A stretch of DNA of 9,159 nt from Elusimicrobiota bacterium. GTDB lineage: Bacteria; Elusimicrobiota; Elusimicrobia; Elusimicrobiales; Elusimicrobiaceae. The stretch is taken from positions 1 to 9,159 of the forward strand of contig JAIRMX010000015.1 in NCBI GenBank assembly GCA_031258375.1. The letters run 5' to 3'. Positions 1 to 6,542 of the stretch are shown piece by piece. Position 1 is the first letter of the stretch; the number at the start of each line of letters is the position of its first letter. The notes beneath the pieces were generated by a model. That model made no database searches, had not been told where the DNA came from, and saw only the letters and a list, made by a program, of their open reading frames with translations. The position numbers and the translations under genes were made by a program.

Positions 1-1
1 G

Positions 2-649
2 ATACGTACTCCGATATCGCTGCAATTACTTAATATGAGCCTCAGCCTGCGCCCGTTTTACTATCCGGATAATGCAAACGGCGCATACGCGTTTGGAGGG
101 AAATTTACTTTATTTGGGAATATGAGCCGAGACGAAATCAGACAAGAGTATTCGGGTTTTTATTTGTCGGCCGCGCTGGGCGCGCAAAAAGCGGACGTAG
201 TGCGCGGTAATGTTCCGATGAAAAAAGATTTTTTTTATCAAGCGGCTTACGAGCTTGGGCTGAATTATAGTTTTTTTGACAGGTACGCTTTTGATATTTC
301 CGGAAATATTTACCAATATATGTCGGGTATTGAGGGCGTTAAAAATTTGTACGGAGCGATGAATCAGACGGAACTAGCCGATTTATATACCCTTGATTAC
401 GTATTGAATTTGCCGAAATTTTCGGGAGGAACAAAAATAAGCTGGCGTTCCGACGTGAGCCGTTCGGACAATTATATTACGTATAGATATGTTGATTTTC
501 ATAATGCCGGCGCGGCGCATTCTTTGATGCTTTCAAGTAAATTGAATATTTATAATAACTTGTTTTTGAGTTTATCTTATAATCATTTGTTTCAAAATGG
601 CAGCGACGACGACATTTTCGCCATAGGCGCGGTTTTGAAATTGATATGA
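2..649 (+). CDS. Outer-membrane beta-barrel-like protein, C-terminal part (5' end outside window)
   Basis: The frame is open from the first bases of the window, so this is the last 215 residues of a longer protein. The ATG at 35 is probably internal, since no ribosome binding site precedes it. The visible part is rich in Tyr, Phe, Asn, Gly and Ser, with short alternating polar/hydrophobic stretches such as YELGLNYSFFDRYAFDIS and NLFLSLSYNHLF. These are separated by turn-like Asp/Asn/Gly segments, as expected of transmembrane beta strands of an outer-membrane barrel. The C-terminus (AIGAVLKLI) looks like a final strand but lacks the usual terminal Phe. I cannot name a family: no catalytic or binding motif is visible and the signal peptide would lie upstream. 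The gene ends 18 bp before the histidine kinase on the same strand, so co-transcription is likely. Barrel nature is inferred from composition only. Confidence 0.5.
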   Translation: MRTPISLQLLNMSLSLRPFYYPDNANGAYAFGGKFTLFGNMSRDEIRQEYSGFYLSAALGAQKADVVRGNVPMKKDFFYQAAYELGLNYSFFDRYAFDISGNIYQYMSGIEGVKNLYGAMNQTELADLYTLDYVLNLPKFSGGTKISWRSDVSRSDNYITYRYVDFHNAGAAHSLMLSSKLNIYNNLFLSLSYNHLFQNGSDDDIFAIGAVLKLI

Positions 650-667
650 TGATAAAAAGGGGAAAAT

Positions 668-1450
668 ATGCCGGAGAATTCAGATAATTCGGACAATAAG
701 GACAGCGTCACTCAAAAAGATCCCGCCACAAGAGTTCTGTCTCTGGTGTCTCATAAGCTTAAAACGCCGCTTTCAATAATAAACGGCTATACCGAGGCCG
801 TTTTAACGCAAATCAAACCGGGCGAATTGTCTGATTTTGTCTCGAAAGCTTTAATCGACATAAATAAGCAGGGGGAAAAACTTGCAATTCTTGTAGATAA
901 GCTTGTGCGCTTTTCAAGCGTAAGCAATCTTATTAAAAAAGACGTGAAAAAAGATACGGTGAAAATCCGTCCGGTGTTTTCTTCGGTATCCAATAAATGC
1001 GTGATGCGCGACGATTCCCTTAACGTTCTCTCTTCCGATAAAACAATAAGATTTCAAGGGCCGGTAGTCGAAATCAAATGCGATTCGGACGTGGAAATAC
1101 ACGCGGACAAAGTTCTTGTGTCCATAGCGGTCGAAGAATTAATGGATAACTCAATTAAATTCAATAATAATTCCAACAAAAAGATAAGAATGTTTTATTA
1201 TCACGAAGACGACAAAGACGTTTTGGCCGTCGCAGATAACGGCGTGGGCATAAAAGAAGAGCATATCAGTAAAATTTTCGACAAATTCTATCAGGTAGAC
1301 GATTTTTTTACCGGTCAGATAGAGGGCTGGGGGCTTGGCCTTGCTTTAGTAAAAAGAATAATGGCCTTACACGAAGGCACCATATCGGTGCGCTCGCAGT
1401 ACGGCATAGGCACTATAATTTCTTTGCGTTTCCCGCGTAAGCAGGCTTAG
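668..1450 (+). CDS. Soluble sensor histidine kinase (HisKA plus HATPase_c, no sensor domain)
   Basis: A 260-residue two-component histidine kinase. A short polar N-terminal tail (1-20) leads straight into the HisKA dimerisation helix, with the phospho-acceptor His29 in SHKLKTPL. The HATPase_c domain follows at about 145-257: N box EELMDNSIKF (Asn161), G1 box DNGVGI (190-195), F box IFDKFYQVD, and G2 box GWGLGLAL (220-227), all intact. There is no membrane segment, PAS, GAF or HAMP region, so the protein should be cytoplasmic and take its input from a partner. The residue after the His is Lys where most HisKA proteins have Glu or Asp. The start is supported by an AGGGGA ribosome site about 5 bases upstream. 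No response regulator lies in the window, so the kinase is an orphan here. It ends 2 bp before the next gene, an unknown helical protein and a candidate partner. Confidence 0.93.
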   Translation: MPENSDNSDNKDSVTQKDPATRVLSLVSHKLKTPLSIINGYTEAVLTQIKPGELSDFVSKALIDINKQGEKLAILVDKLVRFSSVSNLIKKDVKKDTVKIRPVFSSVSNKCVMRDDSLNVLSSDKTIRFQGPVVEIKCDSDVEIHADKVLVSIAVEELMDNSIKFNNNSNKKIRMFYYHEDDKDVLAVADNGVGIKEEHISKIFDKFYQVDDFFTGQIEGWGLGLALVKRIMALHEGTISVRSQYGIGTIISLRFPRKQA

Positions 1451-1452
1451 CT

Positions 1453-1947
1453 ATGAATCCCCAGGAAGAAATAAAAAGAATTCTTCAGGAAGCCGAAGAG
1501 CAAAATAATACTATGCGCTGTTTTAACAAAGATATGATTATTTATTACGGCAGGCTTGAAACGGTGGCAAAGCAATATCGCAAGCGTTTGCCTGTAAAAG
1601 ACGCGACGTTTCAGGAAGATTTTCGAGAGAGTATGCTAAAATTGCGTAAATTTGCGGACAGAGTGCAGGATTTTTGGCAGCGCACGCGTCGGTTTTATAA
1701 CGCCGTGGACAAGGATAATTTTGTGCGGGAAAACCGTCTGGACATAAAACAGATAAGAACCGCCGCAATATCATTCAGCCGTCAAAGCGGGAACCTTTAC
1801 TTGAATTATAAAAATCTTAACGCGCTTGGTAAAGACCTTCCTTTAAGGCTGAATTGGTGGCTTTTTGAATCGAGCTGCAGCGATATGTCAAAAATATCGA
1901 ACAATATACTTTTTATCTCTCGCGATATGGAGAAATCTTATGAGTAA
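1453..1947 (+). CDS. Unrecognised 164-residue helical cytoplasmic protein
   Basis: I do not recognise a family. The protein is charged and predicted mostly alpha-helical. It has no signal peptide or membrane segment and few Gly or Pro, with heptad-like stretches near residues 1-45 (EEIKRILQEAEEQNN) and 55-85 (EDFRESMLKLRKFADRVQDF). It is notably rich in Arg/Lys and aromatics, including a WW pair near residue 138. It could be a four-helix bundle or a coiled coil. It starts 2 bp after the histidine kinase stop and overlaps the transporter gene start by 8 bp, so translational coupling with both is likely. Only a weak GCAGG ribosome site precedes the ATG, consistent with coupling. Because the neighbouring kinase has no input domain, a role as its regulator or scaffold is a reasonable guess, but nothing in the sequence proves it. 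The open frame and tight packing make a real gene very likely. Confidence 0.8.
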   Translation: MNPQEEIKRILQEAEEQNNTMRCFNKDMIIYYGRLETVAKQYRKRLPVKDATFQEDFRESMLKLRKFADRVQDFWQRTRRFYNAVDKDNFVRENRLDIKQIRTAAISFSRQSGNLYLNYKNLNALGKDLPLRLNWWLFESSCSDMSKISNNILFISRDMEKSYE

Positions 1948-3001
1948 TTCTTCTAAAAAAAATATTTCTGCCGAAGTAAAAAGCGGGGAAGAAGTTTACC
2001 GCAAAATCAATACCGTTTGCCTTATAGCCGTAGCCGCCGTATGTATTACCGCCGCTTTGAATTATACTAAAGCCATAATGATACCTCTCGTTATATCGGT
2101 GTTTATTTACACCATGATGACGCCCATTATAAGATATATGCGGTTTAAACTGCGATTGTACAAATGGTTTTCCGTGCTGACGGCGTCGATATTGGTTATC
2201 GTTCCTTTGGCGCTGCTTATAATATTTTTGATAAATTCGGTCGCTAATTTTGTGCAAATTGCAAATACGTATCAGGAAAAATTGCTTGAAGCGTTTAATA
2301 AAACCGTAGTTTTTTTTAAGGGATATCATTTGCCTTTGCCGGACGAGACTTTTGATATTCAAAGCATAGCCGCTTTAATCAGCAATCAACAAGTCGCCAA
2401 TATTTTGAAAAGTTTTGGAGGGGTAACTCTAAAAATATTTTCATATTCTTCTTTAGTGTTTATTTTTGTGTTTTTCTTTCTGATAGGCAGCGGACGCGGC
2501 AACACGACAAATCCCACTATTAAAGAAATACAAAACAAAATGTCCGCGTATTTGTACATACATATTACCGCGTCGCTGTTTACGGGGCTTGCGGTATGGA
2601 TAGTTTATCTTTCCGTCGGTATTGAGCTTGCGGCAACATTCGCCATACTCACTATTCTTTTGAATTTCATACCTAATATCGGCTCCTTAATAGCCGTATT
2701 GCTGCCACTTCCTATAGTAATAATACAATTCGGTTTTGGCGCGCAATTTTGGGTTCTGCTTATAATACCTTCGCTGGTGCAATTTGCCATAGGAAGCATT
2801 TTAGAGCCGAAATTTCTCGGTTCCGGTTTGGACTTGCATCCGGTGGCAATAATTGGCTCTTTGGTTTTTTGGTCTTTGGTTTGGGGCATACCCGGAGCGT
2901 TTTTAGCCGTGCCGATAACTTCGTCCATTCGTCTGATTTTGAGCAAATTGGAACCGACAAGACCGTTTGCGGAAATTCTTTCCGGAAGGCTTCCTAAATA
3001 A
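1940..3001 (+). CDS. AI-2E/PerM family membrane transporter
   Basis: A 353-residue polytopic inner-membrane protein of the AI-2E transporter family (PF01594; relatives TqsA, PerM, YdiK). Hydrophobic segments lie near residues 24-41, 45-64, 78-105, 164-184, 208-226, 228-263, 268-287 and 300-332. A soluble stretch falls between the third and fourth segments (about 106-160), as in the family. Family motifs are clear: LNFIPNIGSLIAVLLPLP (241-258), ILEPKFLGSGLDLHPVAI (287-304) and WGIPGAFLAVPI. The ATG at 1940 is chosen over an in-frame ATG at 1865 because GGAGAAA (1929-1935) sits just upstream, and the earlier start would run 83 bp into the preceding gene. Members have been linked to export of autoinducer-2 or other small molecules and to Na+/H+ exchange, so the substrate cannot be read from sequence. 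It is the last gene of the plus-strand block. Confidence 0.92.
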   Translation: MSNSSKKNISAEVKSGEEVYRKINTVCLIAVAAVCITAALNYTKAIMIPLVISVFIYTMMTPIIRYMRFKLRLYKWFSVLTASILVIVPLALLIIFLINSVANFVQIANTYQEKLLEAFNKTVVFFKGYHLPLPDETFDIQSIAALISNQQVANILKSFGGVTLKIFSYSSLVFIFVFFFLIGSGRGNTTNPTIKEIQNKMSAYLYIHITASLFTGLAVWIVYLSVGIELAATFAILTILLNFIPNIGSLIAVLLPLPIVIIQFGFGAQFWVLLIIPSLVQFAIGSILEPKFLGSGLDLHPVAIIGSLVFWSLVWGIPGAFLAVPITSSIRLILSKLEPTRPFAEILSGRLPK

Positions 3002-3024
3002 TTTGGTTGTTCTCGTCCGCTGTT
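3002..3024. other. Convergent intergenic gap without a visible terminator
   Basis: Only 23 bp separate the stop of the AI-2E family gene from the stop of the phosphate transporter on the other strand. I see no GC-rich hairpin with a T tract here for either strand; only weak pairings such as ATTTG with CAAAT exist. Transcripts may therefore run into each other, or end by a factor-dependent route. Confidence 0.5.
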
Positions 3025-4077
3025 TTAAAAACAAATGGTAAACATATAGGCCAGCGCGGATATAATGGCCGCGGCCGGTATTGTAATTATCCACGCCCAT
3101 ACGATTTTGCGCGTTACGCTCCACCGCACCGCTGAAAATCGGTGAAACGAGCCTATACCTACAATTCCGCCGGTAATAGTATGCGTAGTGCTTACCGGTA
3201 TTCCAAGAAATGACGATACGAAAAGAGAAAGCGCCGCGCCGGACTCGGCGCAAAAACCGTCGACGGGCTTAAGGCGCGTAACTTTTTGACCCATAGTTTT
3301 TACTATACGCCATCCGCCTGAAAGCGTGCCCAGAGCAATTGCGCTGTGGCAAAGAACTATAATAATAACCGGAACAAAAAAAGTTCCGCCTGCCGCCAAA
3401 CGCGCGCTTTCGGAGGGGAGAAGGAAAAACTCCCTTATCGCGATAACGCTCTCGGTACTTCCCGAAAGTCCGCCGAAAAGCAGCATCGAAATAATGCCCA
3501 TAGTTTTTTGCGCGTCATTTCCGCCGTGTCCCAAACTGTACGCCGCGGCGGATAAAAGCTGTCCTTTGCGGAAAATATGATCGACTTTAAACGGATTTGC
3601 TTTTTTAAATAATCTAAATACTATTGACGCGATAAAAATACTCAAAATAACGCCCAAAATAGGCGCTACTATTATAAAAATCAACGTTTTTATAATACCT
3701 CCGGCCATCAGAGAAGACGGCCCCGCTTTTACAAGAGCCGCTCCTATAATTCCGCCGATTAAAGCGTGGGAAGAACTTGAAGGCAGCCCCCACCACCACG
3801 TGAGCAGATTCCATGCGCAGGCGCCTATTAAGGCTCCAAAGATGAAATTACTGTCCACTATCGAGATATTTACTATCCCGCTGCCTATTGTTTTAGCGAC
3901 GCCCGTGTGGAAAACAAGCAATGCTATGAAATTAAAAAACGCGGCCCAATAGACCGCAAACTTAGGCGATAATACCCGCGTTGATACTATCGTGGCTACG
4001 GAATTTGCCGCGTCGTGAAATCCGTTTAAATAATCAAAAAATAAAGCTAAAACTATGAGAAATAAAATCCATGTCAT
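3025..4077 (-). CDS. pit: PiT-family inorganic phosphate transporter
   Basis: A 350-residue inner-membrane permease of the PiT family (PF01384), which takes up phosphate, as metal-phosphate with H+ or with Na+ depending on the member. Both halves of the inverted repeat carry their signatures: GFHDAANS at 19-26 with GLPSSSSH at 97-104, then GHGGNDAQ at 183-190 with GIPVSTTH at 292-299. About ten hydrophobic segments are visible, and a polar loop near 155-180 precedes the second half. The length fits the compact bacterial and archaeal type rather than the roughly 500-residue E. coli PitA. The start ATG has an AAGAGG site 7 bases upstream, which overlaps the stop codon of the DUF47 gene before it (12 bp between the coding regions). 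The two genes are thus almost certainly one operon, with the DUF47 protein as partner. Confidence 0.96.
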   Translation of the reverse strand: MTWILFLIVLALFFDYLNGFHDAANSVATIVSTRVLSPKFAVYWAAFFNFIALLVFHTGVAKTIGSGIVNISIVDSNFIFGALIGACAWNLLTWWWGLPSSSSHALIGGIIGAALVKAGPSSLMAGGIIKTLIFIIVAPILGVILSIFIASIVFRLFKKANPFKVDHIFRKGQLLSAAAYSLGHGGNDAQKTMGIISMLLFGGLSGSTESVIAIREFFLLPSESARLAAGGTFFVPVIIIVLCHSAIALGTLSGGWRIVKTMGQKVTRLKPVDGFCAESGAALSLFVSSFLGIPVSTTHTITGGIVGIGSFHRFSAVRWSVTRKIVWAWIITIPAAAIISALAYMFTICF

Positions 4078-4089
4078 TTTTTTAACCTC

Positions 4090-4710
4090 TTAATTATTTT
4101 TTACTAAAATAGATTCCAGAATATTGGCAAGATGCTCGCAGGTATCGGTTATTGCTTCCGCCATTTCCAGAAGTTCTTTTTGCTTAATCACCGTTATCGG
4201 GTTGGCATTCGGGTCGTTTAAAATTCTTGAAATAGCCTCGTCGCGAATTTCGTCGGCCATATTTTCAAGGCGGTTGATTTCTATGCAATGCTTAAGCACT
4301 TCGCGCATATTTTTATTGCTGCGCATTAAGCTGATTGCTTTTTGCAAAGCAAGGACGGAGTTACGGGTAATGTCGGCAAGTTTTTTGGATTCCTCGCTCG
4401 CCTTTTCTATTTTATAAATATAAAAACGGTTTGCTATGGCATACAAACCGTCTATAATATCGTCCATTTTGTTGGCAAGCATCATAATGTCTTCGCGGTC
4501 AAAAGGAGTAATGAAACTTTCGTTGAGAGTATTGAGTATTATATGCGTCATTTCGTCGCCGCGGTGTTCTATGGCGTGCATTTTGTCCACGTTGTCCCGC
4601 GTGAAGTCTCCGCCGCAGAGCATTTTGTTGAACAGCTCCGCCCCTTCTAGCAGGTTTAACATTTGCTTGTCAAACAAGTCAAAGAATTTCATTTCTTTCG
4701 GCATGAACAT
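4090..4710 (-). CDS. DUF47/PhoU-like putative phosphate transport regulator
   Basis: A 206-residue all-helical cytoplasmic protein of the DUF47 family (PF01865, PhoU-like), which is regularly encoded next to PiT transporters and thought to control them. Acidic ExxxD-type helices that bind metal clusters in PhoU-like folds are visible: IEHRGDEMTH (47-56), DREDIMMLANKMDDIIDG (71-88), EINRLENMADEIRDEA (144-159) and EMAEAITDTCEHL (182-194). The regular spacing of Glu and Asp is as expected for two three-helix bundles. The chosen ATG has GGAG 10 bases upstream; the Met at codon 3 is an alternative start and gives nearly the same product. It is the first gene of the DUF47-pit operon, preceded by an AT-rich leader with a palindrome and a candidate extended -10 promoter. 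Its exact action on the transporter is not established by sequence. Confidence 0.93.
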   Translation of the reverse strand: MFMPKEMKFFDLFDKQMLNLLEGAELFNKMLCGGDFTRDNVDKMHAIEHRGDEMTHIILNTLNESFITPFDREDIMMLANKMDDIIDGLYAIANRFYIYKIEKASEESKKLADITRNSVLALQKAISLMRSNKNMREVLKHCIEINRLENMADEIRDEAISRILNDPNANPITVIKQKELLEMAEAITDTCEHLANILESILVKNN

Positions 4711-4751
4711 ATTATTTTTTCTCCTTTTTATTTTTTTAAATCTTAATAAAT

Positions 4752-4781
4752 AAAGAGCGGATAGATATCTATCTGCTCTTT
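4752..4781. other. 30-bp near-perfect palindrome in the leader of the DUF47-pit operon
   Basis: Two 15-base arms abut with no spacer, from AAAGAGC on the left to GCTCTTT on the right, around a perfect GATAGATATCTATC core. The only mismatch pairs 4759 with 4774: G-U in a plus-strand RNA, A-C in a minus-strand RNA. In the minus direction, where the flanking genes lie, TTTATTTATT follows the stem, so it could act as a weak intrinsic terminator or attenuator. The plus direction has TTTTCTCT. The spacerless symmetry also suits an operator for a dimeric repressor. It lies 41 bp upstream of the DUF47 start codon and about 200 bp beyond the ankyrin gene stop. Function is undecided between these. Confidence 0.6.
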
Positions 4782-4877
4782 TCTCTGTGTAAAAAATCAG
4801 TATTTTTACAAAATTGTTTTATTTGATTATGATTTCGCCGCATACCTTTCATATGTTTATCTTTTTTCTACAAATAT

Positions 4878-4886
4878 ATTATAACA
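4878..4886 (-). promoter_or_regulatory. Candidate extended -10 promoter for the DUF47-pit operon
   Basis: Read on the minus strand, this is TGTTATAAT, a full match to the extended -10 consensus TGnTATAAT. The expected -35 position (about 4901-4906) holds CTCTTT, which is poor, but extended -10 promoters can do without a good -35. Transcription would start near 4871, giving a leader of about 160 nt that includes the palindrome. The region is AT-rich, so a chance match is possible. Confidence 0.4.
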
Positions 4887-4945
4887 ATTTTTGCGCGGAA
4901 AAAGAGTCTAAAAGCCGGATAAATGTAAGGGTTTTTGTTTTTTTG

Positions 4946-4964
4946 CGCCGCAAAATTTGCGGCG
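4946..4964. other. GC-rich hairpin just downstream of the ankyrin gene
   Basis: CGCCGC (4946-4951) pairs with GCGGCG (4959-4964), and AAA/TTT extends the arms so that only position 4955 is unpaired in the DNA palindrome. It begins 19 bp beyond the stop of the ankyrin lipoprotein gene. In the direction of that gene the stem is followed by an A run, not a T run; the T run lies on the other side. It is therefore not a standard intrinsic terminator. It may serve as a 3'-end stabilising stem or part of a factor-dependent stop. Confidence 0.5.
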
Positions 4965-4982
4965 GGGAACTTTGCATTCACA

Positions 4983-6428
4983 TTATTTATAATTTTTTGA
5001 GGCGGCTCTGAGCATATCGGCTATTTCCTTATGGCCTTTATTTTCGGCCAGAGTTAAAGCAGTAACGCCATTGTTTGCCCGTATATTAGGATTAGCTCCC
5101 GCTTTAAGCAGCATATCAACAATTTCTTTGTGAGCATACTGCACAGCGGCCATTAAAGCAGTAGCGCCATCATTTCCCCTCTGTATATTTGTATTAGCCT
5201 TTGCTTTAAGGAGTATACGAACTGTTTCTTTATGTCCGTCCAGTGTAGCCATCATTAACGCAGTAATCCCATCCTTTTGTTGCGTATTAGGATTAGCTTT
5301 TGCTTTAAGAAGCATATTAACTATTTCTTTATGCCCGTCTACTGTAGCAAACATTAAAGCGGTAATGCCTTTTTTATCTTGTATGTTTGGATTAGTTTCT
5401 GCTTTAAGAAGCATATCAATTATTTCCTTATGATCTTTTTGTGCAGCGAACATTAAAGCAGTCCACCCCTTATACTTTATATCCGGATTAGCTTTTGCTT
5501 TAAGAAGCATATCAATTATTTCCTTATGACCTTTCTGTGTAGCTATCATTAAAGCAGCAGTCCCGTTATCTCCCCGAATATTTGGATCTGCTCCTATTTT
5601 AAGAAGCATATTCACAATTTCTTTCTGATTTTCCTGTACGGCAAACATTAAAGCAGTATACCCATCAGTTTGTATGTTCGGATTAGCTTTTGCTTTAAGA
5701 AGTATGTCAACTGTATCTTTATGACCATTCTGAGCTGCTAATATTAAAGCAGTAACACCCTCTTTACTCTGTGTATTTGTATCTGCCCCTGCTTTAAGAA
5801 GCATATCAGCAATTTCTTTATGACCCTTAAGTATAGCTATCATTAAAGCAGTCCAGGCATCATTTGCTTGTATATCAGGGTTTGCTTTTGCCCTAAGCAG
5901 CATATCAACAATTTCTTTATGGCCATTCTGTGCAGCAAATATTAAAGCAGTATAGCCACTATTTGCTTGTAAATTAAGATTTGCTTTTGCGCTAAGCAGC
6001 ATATTAACTATTTCCCTATGACCGTTCTGTGCGGCTAAAATTAGAGCAGTGGCTCCATCTTTTCCCTGGATATCCGGATTAGCTTTTGCCTTAAGAAGTA
6101 TATCAACAATTTCTTGACGGCCCACCTGGGCAGCCGCCATTAAAGCGGTAGCGCCATCCTTTTGTTTTATATTCAAATCAGCTTTTGCGCTAAGCAGCAT
6201 GTCAACTATTTCTTTGTGAGCATTAAGCGAAGCCACCATTAAGGCGGTAAAACCTTTATCATCTTGGTAATTAACATCAACTTTGCGTTTGATAATCTTT
6301 TCTACGGCGGCTTTGTCTCCTTTTATAGCGGCTTTTATAAAGTTTTCATCAGCCGCAACCTTTTTATCAGAAGAACAAGCCGTAAAACATAAAACAAATA
6401 TAAGCGTTAACAATAAATATTTTTTCAT
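4983..6428 (-). CDS. Ankyrin-repeat lipoprotein
   Basis: A 481-residue protein with a lipoprotein signal: MKK, a hydrophobic core, then FTAC with the lipidated Cys18 followed by Ser-Ser. Cleavage would anchor it to a membrane facing the periplasm or outside. After a short linker and a degenerate capping repeat (about 27-58) come twelve near-complete ankyrin repeats (59-453) and a shortened C-terminal cap (454-481). Each is based on G.TALM.AAQ.GHKEIVDMLLKAKANPNIQ. Most are 33 residues; two are 32 (starting 224 and 289) and one is 34 (starting 387), the changes falling in the loop between repeats. No other domain is present, so it should act as a protein-binding scaffold; the partner is unknown. 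The start is backed by GGAG 7 bases upstream. Alanine codons lean to GCT and GCA, unlike the mixed GCG/GCC use nearby. It appears monocistronic. Confidence 0.93.
   Translation of the reverse strand: MKKYLLLTLIFVLCFTACSSDKKVAADENFIKAAIKGDKAAVEKIIKRKVDVNYQDDKGFTALMVASLNAHKEIVDMLLSAKADLNIKQKDGATALMAAAQVGRQEIVDILLKAKANPDIQGKDGATALILAAQNGHREIVNMLLSAKANLNLQANSGYTALIFAAQNGHKEIVDMLLRAKANPDIQANDAWTALMIAILKGHKEIADMLLKAGADTNTQSKEGVTALILAAQNGHKDTVDILLKAKANPNIQTDGYTALMFAVQENQKEIVNMLLKIGADPNIRGDNGTAALMIATQKGHKEIIDMLLKAKANPDIKYKGWTALMFAAQKDHKEIIDMLLKAETNPNIQDKKGITALMFATVDGHKEIVNMLLKAKANPNTQQKDGITALMMATLDGHKETVRILLKAKANTNIQRGNDGATALMAAVQYAHKEIVDMLLKAGANPNIRANNGVTALTLAENKGHKEIADMLRAASKNYK
5070..6254 (-). repeat. 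Twelve tandem ~99-bp ankyrin-coding units
   Basis: The DNA encoding residues 59-453 repeats with a period of about 99 bp. On the plus strand, motifs such as CATTAAAGCAGT, GCTTTTGCTTTAAGAAGCATAT and ATTTCTTTATG recur once per unit. Units differ by many substitutions and by three single-codon changes at the inter-repeat loop, so this is coding-repeat expansion and not a CRISPR or satellite. The similarity is high enough that unequal recombination between units could change copy number. Confidence 0.85.
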
Positions 6429-6493
6429 CGTATTTCTCCGTTTACGGCGTTATTTTTTTGTATGAAGAATAAACTGGTAAGTTGTATTTATTT

Positions 6494-6522
6494 ATAATAC
6501 AAATTTTTGATATTATTTTCAT
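6494..6522 (-). promoter_or_regulatory. Candidate promoter for the ankyrin lipoprotein gene
   Basis: On the minus strand ATGAAA (plus coordinates 6517-6522, 4 of 6 to TTGACA) is separated by exactly 17 bp from TATTAT (6494-6499, 5 of 6 to TATAAT). The start point would be near 6487, giving a leader of about 59 nt before the ATG. It sits within 12 bp of the glyQ -10 element on the other strand, so the two promoters may compete. The surrounding sequence is AT-rich and the call is tentative. Confidence 0.35.
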
Positions 6523-6533
6523 GCTTTCATTTA

Positions 6534-6542
6534 TGCTATAAT
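6534..6542 (+). promoter_or_regulatory. Extended -10 promoter for glyQS
   Basis: TGCTATAAT is a full match to the extended -10 consensus. No good -35 stands at 16-18 bp; TTTTCA at 6516-6521 is 15 bp away. Transcription would start near 6549, leaving about 21 nt before the glyQ ATG at 6570. This short leader rules out a start at the in-frame ATG at 6507, which lies upstream of the -10, and leaves no room for a T-box. Confidence 0.5.

Noticed and set aside
1865..1939. Longer N-terminus for the AI-2E family transporter from an ATG at 1865
   Set aside because: It would overlap the preceding gene by 83 bp. The ATG at 1940 has a GGAGAAA site at the right distance, and the extra residues are not like the family N-terminus.
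4124..4753. Plus-strand open frames of about 100 codons opposite the DUF47 gene
   Set aside because: They lie antisense to a clear DUF47 protein, have no ribosome sites and have no family-like sequence.
4814..5011. Small plus-strand open frame of 65 codons in the gap before the ankyrin gene
   Set aside because: It is AT-rich, has no ribosome site, runs through the GC-rich hairpin and into the antisense of the ankyrin gene, and shows no recognisable protein features.
5070..6254. Regularly spaced repeats that might suggest a CRISPR array or satellite
   Set aside because: The period is about 99 bp, the whole unit is coding, and the translation gives canonical ankyrin repeats with substitutions throughout; there are no constant repeats with unique spacers.
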